The position numbers and the translations under genes are program-made. The notes under the pieces are model-generated. The model had not been told where the DNA came from. It worked only from the letters and a program-made list of their open reading frames with translations, and did not search any database. From Buxus sempervirens (taxonomy: Eukaryota > Streptophyta > Magnoliopsida > Buxales > Buxaceae): a DNA stretch of 64,000 bases. Numbering within the stretch: the first letter of the stretch is position 1; the number at the start of each line of letters is the position of its first letter. Location of the stretch: the NCBI GenBank assembly GCA_947561395.2, contig OX387183.1, positions 32,600,853 to 32,664,852 of the forward strand. Direction: 5' to 3'. Below are positions 45,517-55,628 of the stretch, piece after piece.

Positions 45517-46505
45517 AAATTTTAAGTGAACCGCCTGAACCAATTAAAATAAACCAAACCCACCCGAACCAAACCAACCCAATTAAGCATTTTCTTTAAA
45601 ATTGGATTTAAGTAACGTCATTAAATCCTGTAATCCCCTATTTACCCTTACTTAAAATTTCTTAAAAATTCAGGGTTTTACAGCTCCACACATGCGAGGT
45701 GCATGTGAGTGTGTGCCTCCTTCCTGGAAGTCAGGATTTTAGGAGTCTCCACTGCCTAATGGGGTGCAAGCTGACACCTGGGTGCCTAGGGTTTGTCTAT
45801 TAGGCGGTCTATGGCTTGAGATTCAAGGTAGGGTCTCAATTACAGTCCGGGGAAATCCGTGGACACCTCGGTCCACCTCGTCGGGTGACGGGTCCCTTAG
45901 GTCTTCTTGGTTGGAGTCAACTCGGTCTATTTCTCCCAATTCCTATGTCTGATATGCACTCTTTGGGTTAAGTCTGTGTGGGGACCACCTGAGTGGTGTG
46001 GGTCCCCTTTTTATTTGATTTTTATCTTTTTTACTTTGAAAGTGAAGTAGGTTTGGGGTGGGCCCCATTGGAAGGCCCATGGGTGTGCCAAGTTGGGCTT
46101 AAGTCAAGCCCAAGTCCCGTTCAGGGTTACATTGCATAACCCCTTTTAGGATTGGGTTTATTTGGTTTGGAAGTGGTTTAAGCATGCAAAGTTAATTTAA
46201 TTTGGTTTAAATTTTTAAAGATGGTTCAGTGGGCTTGGAGGAGGCCCATGGAAGACCCAAATAGCTTGGGTCCACCCTTGGGGTGGACCTTGGCTGAGCA
46301 AGGCGGGTGTGGGCCCCATTAGAAAGCCCACAAGGAGATCTTATTGGGCCCCCAGTGGGCCCAAGTCCCAAGAGAGGTCCTTGATTAATCAGAGGCCTCA
46401 TTAGGTTAGGGTTAGTTTGATTAGGTTATTATTTAATCTTGATTAATCTGAAAAAACAGGTTTTTTTGCATTTACTGTGTACTACTTGTATATAAGGTGT
46501 GGATT

Positions 46506-46560
46506 GGCCTTGTCCGCATAGTATGTGCGGGAAGGGCCAAACCGCCCTATATATATGGGC
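46506..46560. repeat. downstream palindromes of LTR-A3
   Basis: GGCC...CCGCATA / ATGTGCGG...GGCC (46506-46538) and GCCCTATATATATGGGC (46544-46560). They lie about 1.15-1.2 kb after the TATA-like box on the minus strand and match the upstream cassettes of the same LTR. Confidence 0.85.
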
Positions 46561-47721
46561 AGACCCAAAAGTCACAAAAACCTACTTTTCCGGGGAGGGG
46601 GGGGGCGCCTTTTTCCTACATGTGTGTCTTAACATGTTTGTGGGTCACTGTGTTGACCCACAGTGGTCTTTCCTCCTTCATTTTTAGCAAGAAACCTACT
46701 TTCTAAGGTTTTAGCCAAGGGGGGAAAGGAGGGAGAAAGGCTACGGGCAAGCACACAAGGTTAGCCTTCCATGGAGGGGACTAACCTAAGGGCCCGAAAG
46801 GCCTTGTGTTTAAGTCCATTCGGCCAAACCATGCATTCATGCAAGTAATAACAGAAATGTATCAAAGAAAATCACATAAAATAAGAGGTGGAGTGTGTGC
46901 AAGCATGACTTATGATATTTGCTTAATACATATTCATGATATCCTAAAAACACGATATTTCCGTGTATTGTGTGTTCATGCTATATGTATATGCAAGAAT
47001 CTAAACACAAGTAATCATCCATGCATGCTTAAATAATTTAACAAAATAACCTAAAAATCATATGTGAGAGAAGTAAAATGAAGGGTTGAGGGGGGTTTAA
47101 GGGTACATTAGATGTAGAGAGGGGAGAAGGGAGACCATTCTCTCCCTTTGTCAAATGACATAAAAATAAAAGGAAAAGCAGAAAATGAGCCTTCCAGTAA
47201 GGTTTGGGACACTTTCAACATGATGCCCCTCCCTCCTTTTTTGAACTTTGGACACTTCCCCTTACCATGGGAACCTCCTTGTATGGAGGGAATCGAGAAA
47301 AAAGAGGAAGGCGAAAAAGGGAAGAAGCAAAATACTATGTAAGGAACCAAAAATCATGAAACATGCTCACATTCCATTTATTTTCATATATGTTAAACAA
47401 AAATCACCAAGGAAGCTTACCTTGGGGTGGTTTGAACTTTTGGAGATGTGTGGAGGGCCCCTTGAGAAGTAGACAGCACCTTGAGACTATTTTCTTGGCT
47501 CCACAGCAAGTTCCCAAGTCTTCTTCTTGCTTGAGTTGAAGAAAAAGATGATAGATGAAGGTTTGAGATGGTTAGAAAGGGGTTAAAGGAGGGTTTGGGT
47601 GCTTGAGGGTGAGAGAGTGGGGCTAGGGGGGTATCTAGGATGTGGAAGAGAGGTTAGAGACCATTCAAGAAGAAGCCAACCCCCAGCCAAGGCCTGAAGT
47701 TGCTTATTTGTAGAAATCAGT

Positions 47722-48017
47722 CTTGCCCGTATATAGTGTGGGGGCAAGGCTTGCCCGCACATTATATACGGACGAGATGTCTTGTCCACAATCATCGCGA
47801 TCCGTCCATTTGGCAAATTCGCGCAAAGGATAAGATTTTCCGAATATGTCTCAAAACCATATGGGAAGTGTGGGCAAGCCATTTTTAGCCCAATTTTGCT
47901 CCGCCCAAATTCTAAGTACGGATTTTGTGATTTTCTGAGATTCTGGATAACGTTTTGGATAAGATTCTGCCCGCATAGTATATACGGACAAGGCATGTCC
48001 ATACATACTATGCAGGC
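47722..48017. repeat. GCCCGTATATA palindromes upstream of the A3 TATA-like box
   Basis: Modules at 47722-47748, 47750-47776 and a long one at 47969-48017 whose 21-bp arms match at 18 positions. Core words are GCCCGTATATA and CCCGCATAGTATA. Confidence 0.87.
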
Positions 48018-48778
48018 ATGACCTTCTCTCTCCTATTTTGACTAATTTGATGTAATGTGATTTGATGGGATTTTCTCTTTTAATGAGAGAATCCGAATTA
48101 TTGGATTTTTTATTTAATTTAATTAGCAAAATAAAGATATTTTTAAGAGAATTAATATTATATTCAAGATATTTTGGTTATCTTGTCAATTTTGTCCTTT
48201 CTTTGCCACGTGGCAGATGTGATGTGCACATTTGCCACGTGGACAGCTCTTCTGCCTTTTTGCCCTAGGGCCTGATCTGCTCATAAGTTCTTTGTCCGGA
48301 CCCCAATTCTGGCAAACTCAATTGCGTTGGAATCGTGTCGGATTCCCTATCCACTGAGATGGAGTAAGGCAGTTAATTCAAGTTTTGAGCAGAAAGTCGA
48401 AACTGCTTCCTAAGCTCTGATTTGCTCATACTCTTCCGTCCAAACCCCGATTCTAACAAACTCAGTTATGTCGGAACCGCGTCGAAATTCCCTATCTGTC
48501 GGGATAGAGTATGGCAGTTGATTTGGTTTGGGCAGAAAGTCCATTTCTACTCCCCCAGGGTTTGACCTGTCCATAATTCCTTCATTAGGACCCCGATTCT
48601 GACAAACTTAGTTGCATTGGAACCGTGTCATAAATTCCTATCAATTGAGATAGGGCAAGGTAGCCAACTTGAATTTGATCAAAAAGTGAGTTTTTGCTTC
48701 TTAGGGTTTGAAGCTGTCTTTTAGGGTTTTCACTTTCGACACTTCCGAAAGGTACAAAAATGAGATGCTTACACCATC

Positions 48779-49275
48779 TTCTCCCTCAAAAGAATAAAGG
48801 TGAAGATATTACAAAACTAACTACTTGTAAGTTGGTTCCCTCCTTCTGGATTAATATCAACTTTGATGGAGCTACATGTGGCAATCCAAGTAGGGCAGCA
48901 ATCAAGATTGTTGGACGAGATGAAACCGGCAAGTTTGTCTTTGGATATGCAATGCAAATCGGTTATGCGCACACTATCATTACTAGAGGAAGCGTCATCC
49001 CTTAAGGAAGATTTTATCGTTATAAACAAACATGGGCTTTCCACAGATTATAATGGAAGGAGATTGTCATGTATTGCTATAACTTTTTTGGAAACAGATA
49101 CAAGAAATACAATAGCATATCCAAGTGATGGTTTTGCATATTTAGCAGCTGGTGGAAAGCATAAGCAAGTAAGGTTCATCCACATGCAGAGACAAGCCAA
49201 CATGCTTGTTTATACCCTAACTAATTTTGCATTAGATTGTTATTACTCATGTTATTGGAAAGACAAACCATGTTA
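48779..49275 (+). pseudogene. LINE ORF2 remnant, part 3 (RNase H-like domain)
   Basis: Continues the frame broken at 28049. It encodes WININFDGATCGNPSRAAIK and GRDETGKFVFGYAM, typical of the plant RVT_3 RNase H-like domain with the first catalytic Asp in NFDGA. After a frameshift near 48985 the tail HMQRQANMLVYTLTNFALD matches the REAN..AD.LAN.ALD end. The second half of the frame lies at about 48985-49275 and stops TAA near 49274. The normally conserved Asp before LAN is replaced (VYTL), a further sign of decay. Confidence 0.75.
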
Positions 49276-49469
49276 ATGTATTACTTGCCCTCTTTTTGAT
49301 GATGTTATATAGGGCACCCCACTTGTAGAAATGTTTCACATTAAATCTAATGCCCTCATTAGATTGTTACTCATGTTATTGGAAAGACAAACCATGTTAA
49401 TGTATTACTCTGATGATGTTATAGGGCACCCCACTTGTAGAAATGCTTCACATTAAATCTAATGCTCAA
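49232..49469. repeat. about 115-125 bp tandem duplication after the LINE remnant
   Basis: A block starting AGATTGTTA and ending CACATTAAATCTAATGC is present twice (49232-49356 and 49357-49469). The second copy has two small deletions. It covers the end of the RNase H-like frame and its 3' flank. Confidence 0.85.
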
Positions 49470-49479
49470 AGTTTCTTAC

Positions 49480-50598
49480 CCCAAAAAAAAAATGAAAAAG
49501 AAAAGAAGGGGCTCTATACCTAAGATATTAATATTTGAAAGAGCTTTTCAAATACGTTTTTGTGAATTTGGAAACAATTAAAAAAATATAATAATTAGTC
49601 AAAATCAATTAGGATTAAAAGTCAACATAAAATACATTTAGTAAGTAATAATTTTGATCTAAAACTTATTTGTGATAGTGGTTGTAATTACTGTATTAGT
49701 GTTGGCAGTGATGTTAGAAATGGGGTGGTGGTTGGAAGGTTTTAAAACTTGATATAGGCCGATACTAATGAGAGGCCCGAGAGGCCTGGAATGTTTAAGA
49801 AGGAATAAGAAGCAAAATTTTTTCTTTTCTTCACAGCAACTAAACGAAGGATGTTTTTATTCGTTTCAATTCTTCTCGTTCTTCTTTTTCACTGCAATGA
49901 ACAAGGTTTTTTTTTTCCCCCTCCCGTCTTTTTTTTTTTCTAATTCTTCACAAGAGGAGGAGGGGGTGGGGGGAGGAGGGGGATGGTGGTGGTGGGGTGT
50001 TGTTGTGGTGTCTGTTTTTTTTCCCTTCTCTTTTAACAGTTGGATTTCTTTTTCCTCTTCTACTCGTCCTTCATAGCAATGAGGCGTTTGAACAAGTTAG
50101 TTCTTCGTCGTCTTCTTCCGTCTGAGAAAACCTAGGATGAAGCTGAGTTGGTACCGCTTGCAACTTTAACTTATAAGACTACTCACCCGGATGCCAGTTC
50201 AATAGTGCTTGGTAACGTTAGCAGTAATAATGGCAATGGTCATGGTAACAGTGGCGATGATGGTAGTAATTTGAGAGCCATTTGAGTAGCCAAACTATAA
50301 TCAGAAAAGTTAGAAAGGAATGGGCATTGTCATCTGCCAAAAAAATCTGTTGACTCTGTAAACATCCACGCACCATAAAACTTTGCAAGCATAAAATGGA
50401 TGAATTCACATTGGAATATATGAAGACAAACCATAAAATTCTGTAAACATAATAGTGGATGGGTTTAAATTGAATTTCTTGAATTTGAATGACTGAATTG
50501 TCAGAAAGTTTCGTGATTGATCCAATCTTCAGAAAAAATGGAAAAAAAGAAGCAAAAGATACCATTAATTAAACGACATTGACATGGGGGTAATGTCA
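49480..50598. other. intergenic stretch with a G-rich GGTGG tract
   Basis: Contains a TC-rich stretch (49800-49950), a G-rich tract with several GGG runs (about 49955-50005) and a short plus-strand frame near 50130-50283 (VPLATLTYKTTHPDAS) that I could not assign. The left part of the 50218-50598 region is probably the 3' untranslated region of the cyclin gene; no clear AATAAA was found. Confidence 0.4.
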
Positions 50599-53088
50599 TC
50601 AAGATTCGACAATGTTAGTAGTAGTCATTAATCCCAAAAGACTCTTTGCTGGAGGGTATAGAGCAACTGCACCGCGTTCAGGGCTTGAGTACTTCCTGTA
50701 AACAGTCTTTAGCTTGATCTCTGCTGCCATGGAGTGGAACTTAACCAAAAGCTTGGCACAATCACTGTAAAATATTACAGATCAGTTCAGACCATTATAG
50801 AAATATACATTAAATGAAAGAGAGACAGAGGGAGGGAGGTTATTATTACATGAGCTGCTGTTCAGAAAGACCTGTGTGGAGCTTAAGGGTTTCACTCCAA
50901 TGGGGAGTTTTGTTCAGAGTACATCGCGCAGCATAGATTGCTGAAGCAGCAACCATTGATGGACAATAAATTATGGTTGCATATTGAATCAACCCTAGTT
51001 CAGCGAAAAAATATACCATGTTCTCCATCTAAAATTACAAGAGAACAAATAAGTCAGATCTTCAAGGAATTGCAACATAAAATTGCATATCTGTAAGCAG
51101 TTAAAGCATATGTGCGGTAAGATTATACCTCCTTGTCAGATATAGATGCCTTAATAAAGCGGACCAGGAAGACATAATGTGTAGGAACTGTCAATGTCCA
51201 TTCAAGCTTACCCAAAATTGCTTTCTCCATTAACAATATCTGTTCTCGCAGATAAGCTCGGTCAGATATACAAACAAAGTCATTGACCTGCAATTCCGTA
51301 CCCAAGTTATGGGGTTAATGCAAAAAAACAGACTAGATGTAAAGATAAGCATACAAATCAAGATGTGTTAAATATATGTATACCTCTGGGGCCCATATCT
51401 CTTCATATTTGCAGGCTATAAGCATGGCACTGATGCCAAGCAGCTGCAATTCCTTTCTTGGAACAGTCTTAACGGAGAGGAATCTATCAACTATGTTAAT
51501 GGTAAGATACAGAGTTTCTGGCATGAGTTCAAACTTGTTATGAACTTCAATCAACCAATCCACTAGAATGGCTCTCATCTTCTCATTGATGTCTGGCTGT
51601 GAGTCCATGTAGTCATGAACTCTGTTCTCATTCTGCATCATATGTCAAACAGAATGACAATTATATTTCAGCTGATGAGACAGAGATGGATTAAAAACAG
51701 CAGTACCTCAGTGAGCTTGTAAAACTGATATATATCTTCAACGTATTCAGCTACTGCTAATTGATCATTAGCATCTGCTGCATCGATGTCCACGGCTCGA
51801 TCCTTTGGCTTATCAGTTAGGCCACAAGCAGCCTAAGGTAAACCAAATATGTTGGAAAATAAAGGTTAGCAAGAAGGCATAAGAAAACTGATTTGAGAGA
51901 AATAAACAGATAAAGTCTAAGGTGCAGGTCACCTTGCTTCTAGCAGTAAGAATTGCAGTGAGGGTCTGGACTTTCTTCTTAGAGGATCCTTCCCTCCTCC
52001 TAGCCACAGGCTTCTTCTCCTGTTTAGTCTTTTCTTCTGTATCTGGGCTTATCTCAATAATTGTCTCAGGCTTTGGCTTCACAGTGACCTTCTTTTGAAC
52101 TGCCTTTGCAGCCCCACCTCCTCCTCCTCCTTTGGAAACCATAGCCCCATCAACAACATTGCTTCCAGCAGCCACAACTGCTACTGATTTCTGCAAATCA
52201 CCAGCATCAACAATTTATTACAAAATCAAAAAGATTGCAAAAATTTCTGGGTTTCAACAACAGGAAGAAAAAAATTGTTGTGGTTATTATTATTATACCT
52301 TATTATTTCCTGCAGCTGCAGCTTGTGCATTAGCGAGTAATTGGGCACCGAAACTTCTGGAAAGGAAAAACAATGAAGAATTTGAGAGAAAAATTATCTA
52401 AGAAATAGAGAATGGTAAGAACGTATGAACAGTAACTTACCTTGTTACGGGGCGAGAAATTTGAGGTTGTGGCTTCCCTTCAACAACTCTAACAGGAACC
52501 AGATTCCCAATATCTCCCAGAGCTCGGCGGTTTCTCACGTCAATTGCTCCAGTCTTCTGTTTACCTTCTCCGGCAGCAACACCACCTGAAATTTTAGAAG
52601 AGTATCCTTAATCCCGAGACAAGGAGCGATCCCAAACAAGAAGAGATGTAGAGAGAGAGAGATTTGAAAGAAATAAACTAACCCAGAAAGAGAATCGTCA
52701 TAGAGGAAGAAAATCAAAGAATCCAAGAACATAATCGAACAGGTTATCCGATTTGATCACGAAAAAGAATGTGCAACAAATTATTAAAGCAACCCAAAAA
52801 AATTTAAAGAAAATAAAAACATTAAAAAAAATTGGGGAATGGAATCAAGCCAGATCTCTTTGTTGGGACATCCTGGCATTAAAATATCAGGGAAAAGAAA
52901 AAAAAAAGAATGAACCCCAGATGCTGATCATGACACAAGAAGAAAATCTGTAGAGATCTCCCGAATTTGTTCAAAAAATTTTTTACAAAAAATCCCGACA
53001 AAAGAAAAGCCTGAAATACAACGAAAGCAAAAAGGAAATACGAGATCAAACCTCTTGGCTGCTGTGGAACGACAGGTCTTGAAGCCAT
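50599..53088 (-). CDS. CYCB1: G2/mitotic-specific cyclin B1-type, nine exons, 458 residues
   Basis: Exons on the minus strand: 53088-53052, 52585-52441, 52356-52299, 52190-51933, 51832-51707, 51632-51384, 51287-51129, 51028-50850 and 50764-50599. All introns are GT-AG and the joined frame is 1377 nt from ATG to TGA. Residues 32-40 are the destruction box RRALGDIGN, the signal for ubiquitin-dependent loss at anaphase; this form is typical of plant CYCB1. A basic stretch around 120-150 ([14 protein letters not shown]) may be a nuclear signal. The cyclin box starts near [13 protein letters not shown] (196-208), with [13 protein letters not shown] at 227-239 and the [11 protein letters not shown] segment in exon 6. 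The C-terminal cyclin fold ends in [16 protein letters not shown]. The protein binds and activates CDK for entry into mitosis. MSA boxes lie upstream. No defect is seen, so the gene is probably functional. The subgroup is judged from the destruction box and general likeness only. Confidence 0.96.
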
Positions 53089-53344
53089 TTCTGATTCTTG
53101 ATTCTGGCCAAAAACTCCTCCAAGGCTCGCCAAAAAGGACGAGAGAAACGAATGGAGCCGTCCACTCCGCGTCTCCCCTTCTACGTTTGTCGCCACCTCG
53201 AGCGACAACAAATCAAATTCTCTTCGATCTCTCTCTCTCTTTCTTGCTCTCTTCGTCTCACGCTCTTCTGGAACTCCCTTCTACGTTTGCTCTCTTCACT
53301 CTGTTTCTCACGCCCTTTTGAAACCAGAGGAACCGGCGTTTCGT

Positions 53345-53480
53345 CTACAACGGTCTTATTTTTTCAAAAATTTCAGCCGTTCGATTTCCAAAGATCCGAC
53401 GGACTAAAACAAGGTTTCTAATATATGTTGAGTGACTCGGATCCAACGGTCTTAAGATTTTTAGCCGTTGGAGCCGTTGC
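53345..53480 (-). promoter_or_regulatory. MSA (mitosis-specific activator) boxes of the cyclin promoter
   Basis: Two full matches to the MSA consensus YCYAACGGYY: TCCAACGGTC (53442-53451) and the inverted TCCAACGGCT (53463-53472). Three further AACGG cores lie at 53349-53353, 53377-53381 and 53474-53478. MSA boxes bind three-repeat MYB proteins and drive G2/M transcription. They lie about 260-390 bp before the start codon, as expected for a B-type cyclin gene. Confidence 0.88.
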
Positions 53481-53489
53481 GAAAGTTAC

Positions 53490-55628
53490 AGTTTACGATT
53501 AAAGAAAGAAAAGCAATTGTTAGCAATATCTCTGGAATTTCTCGGATTCCTGGACAAATTGGTCGTACGAGAAGATCCAACGATTAGAGGATCAGGCGAC
53601 CGCAGAACTATACATCACCACCGTCGATGAAAGAGGTTCCGATCCACAAGGTAAGGGCTGTGGACGGCTGCTCATTTTGCCACGTGGATTACAGAATTTC
53701 CTGCTGCATTGGTCGTGAGATGCTGCCGGGAGATGTTGTTTTTCATGTGGCGCCCACCTAAAATATTTACAACAGTGGAAAAACCCTAATGCTCTACATG
53801 GCACCGTCTTATAGCTAAAAGCAAGGAACAATTCAAGCAACCATAGTAGAAGATTTCTTACCATCCCCACAAGCAACGGCAGTAGGACCCAAACCTCACA
53901 TCCATGGTTTTGGTTCACACATGATTGATGAAGGTATTTAGAACTAGTTGTTAATCAATATCTATATATCTATATTATATTTAATGCGAGAATGTCCCTT
54001 GGGAAACGTGCCAAACACAATACGCAACTATCCTGAAAAAAAAAAACCCCCTTTCTCACATGGTTAAGATTCATTAATAACAAGGGTTAATTGTCATAAC
54101 AACTCAATTCTCTTTCATTTAACGGTTAAGCATTTTGTACTTCACGTGCACCCTACTAGTTATCTATACTGTAAAACGAACAGTCCTTTGGAAAGCATGC
54201 CAAACATATACTTTATTTTCCGAAAATAACATCTTAATGTCATTGTCTTATATATTATGGTAAATTTGTCTTTTTTATTTTTCACTTTCCAGAAAAATAT
54301 CCTTCTAACAATTTCTTATCCCTTATATATCATAACCTTTATATCTACATAGATGCAGTCCCCCTAATTTAAATTCAACGTCAATCCACCGGATTAGTGG
54401 CATGGGACGCAGCTCAACGTTGGGTGCAATATATATATATATATATATATACAACGTTACAAAAATTTGAAACCTATAGAACGGATGAAATGGTTGCACT
54501 TAGAAATCTTAGACCACCCTACACCTGGCTTTTATGATTGTTGCATGCAACTTAAAAATGTAAAATAATTTCTCTTATAAAATGATTGTTTTTAAACGAA
54601 TGCACTCATCGTAGTGCATGATTTTGAGTGCAGGTGACGTCTGTTCCTACAGAATAGGATTCGGGGATTGCACGCACTACGCGTGTAGAAAACGTGGGCC
54701 CACTAAGATCATAAACAGTTGAAGGTAGTTATAACATGTTTAAAATAGTGGGGGATTGCTTTGTTTAGGGAAGACAATGTTTGGAAAAAGAAAAGGGAGG
54801 CCAGAATCTAGATGGAATATTCCCCCCTCTTTTCTTTATTAATAGTATAGATAAATAGATAACAATGTATGTATATGAAACACCGTCAGTGTTTGTTTGG
54901 GGAAGGTTTATTTTGACAAACCCTAACATCTACTCGTAATCATCTCACATTGGTAACACAAGAAGTTGGGCTGACCCAATTAATATATTTTTTGAAAGTA
55001 TTAACGTTGGGTTCAAGTCGAGTAGGGTAGTGCTGAACCCTAATTCAACCCAAAATTGGTTTTTTTTTTTTTGGGTAGGGAAATAAGTATTATACTATAC
55101 TAGTAAATATGCATGTGGGAATTTTATTTAGACTAAAAGTTAAAAATAATATGTAGACAAACAATTTTCTAATAAAAATTGTTAGAAGAAATGATTCCGC
55201 CCAATTAACTGAGAGTTATTATCATTCTATAACGATTTTTAGTCATTATAAAATATTAGAAATAGTAAATAAATGTAGAAAATTTTGTAGTAAATAATTA
55301 GACTTGTAGAACACGACACATTTAAACCAATATTTTAATTCTATTCTATTTGAGTAGATTATATTAAACTTGAATTTTTATAATTAATACAGAATAGGGA
55401 TTAATTATAATAACAATTATAATTTTTAGGAGAAAAATATATTTACTACAATATTGCATACAATATTGTAGCATATTGTTCACACCGAAGCAAATATATA
55501 TTTAAAGATTATACTTTAGTACTATTAAATTATTTATATATAATGTATAAAAATATTTTCTGTGTGTAGTAAACATGATATTTAAAGAATTAATGTATTG
55601 AGATAATATATGAAGAGATGTATATTAT
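53490..55628. other. intergenic AT-rich stretch with possible Helitron-like pieces
   Basis: No gene recognised. Related words CCTTTGGAAAGCATGCCAAACA and its variant occur near 54000 and 54185. Ends of the type CTACTAGTT (54155) and AATAGTATAGATAA (54840) recall plant Helitron termini. (AT)n lies at 54429-54451. A minus-strand frame at 53592-53918 has no family likeness. Confidence 0.35.
54429..54451. repeat. (AT)11 microsatellite
   Basis: Uninterrupted AT dinucleotide run of 23 bp. Confidence 0.95.

Larger units (their letters stand above)
28081..45682 (-). mobile_element. solo LTR-C2a (family C), split twice
   Basis: Ends on the left as TGTAACGCCCCGG (its inverted 3' end) and on the right as CAGGGTTTTACA (its inverted 5' end, like C1). 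Own sequence is 28081-29105, 32458-33770 and 45317-45682, about 2.7 kb in total. LTR-C2b and a gag-only retrotransposon interrupt it. A clean 5-bp duplication for C2a itself is not seen (AGGCT on the left, GCTCC on the right), so its outer ends are less certain. It contains a mini-hairpin array at 28662-29028 and palindromes at 32728-32767. Confidence 0.7.
28055..48773 (-). mobile_element. solo LTR-A3, split by a 17.6-kb nest
   Basis: Perfect 5-bp duplication CCATC at 28050-28054 and 48774-48778. Its 3' end is the 26 bp at 28055-28080; the rest is 45683-48773. Joined, they give about 3.12 kb, matching A1 and A2. On the minus strand it starts TGTAAGCATCTCATTTTTG. It has a TATA-like ATTTGTA-type box (minus strand of 47705-47712, TACAAATA), palindrome cassettes at 47722-48017 and 46506-46560, and a degenerate TGGAGACTCC motif near 45750. 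LTR-C2a inserted 26 bp from its 3' end. Confidence 0.82.

Noticed and set aside
53592..53918. Minus frame of 108 codons upstream of the cyclin gene
   Set aside because: No domain and low-complexity Leu stretch; probably chance.
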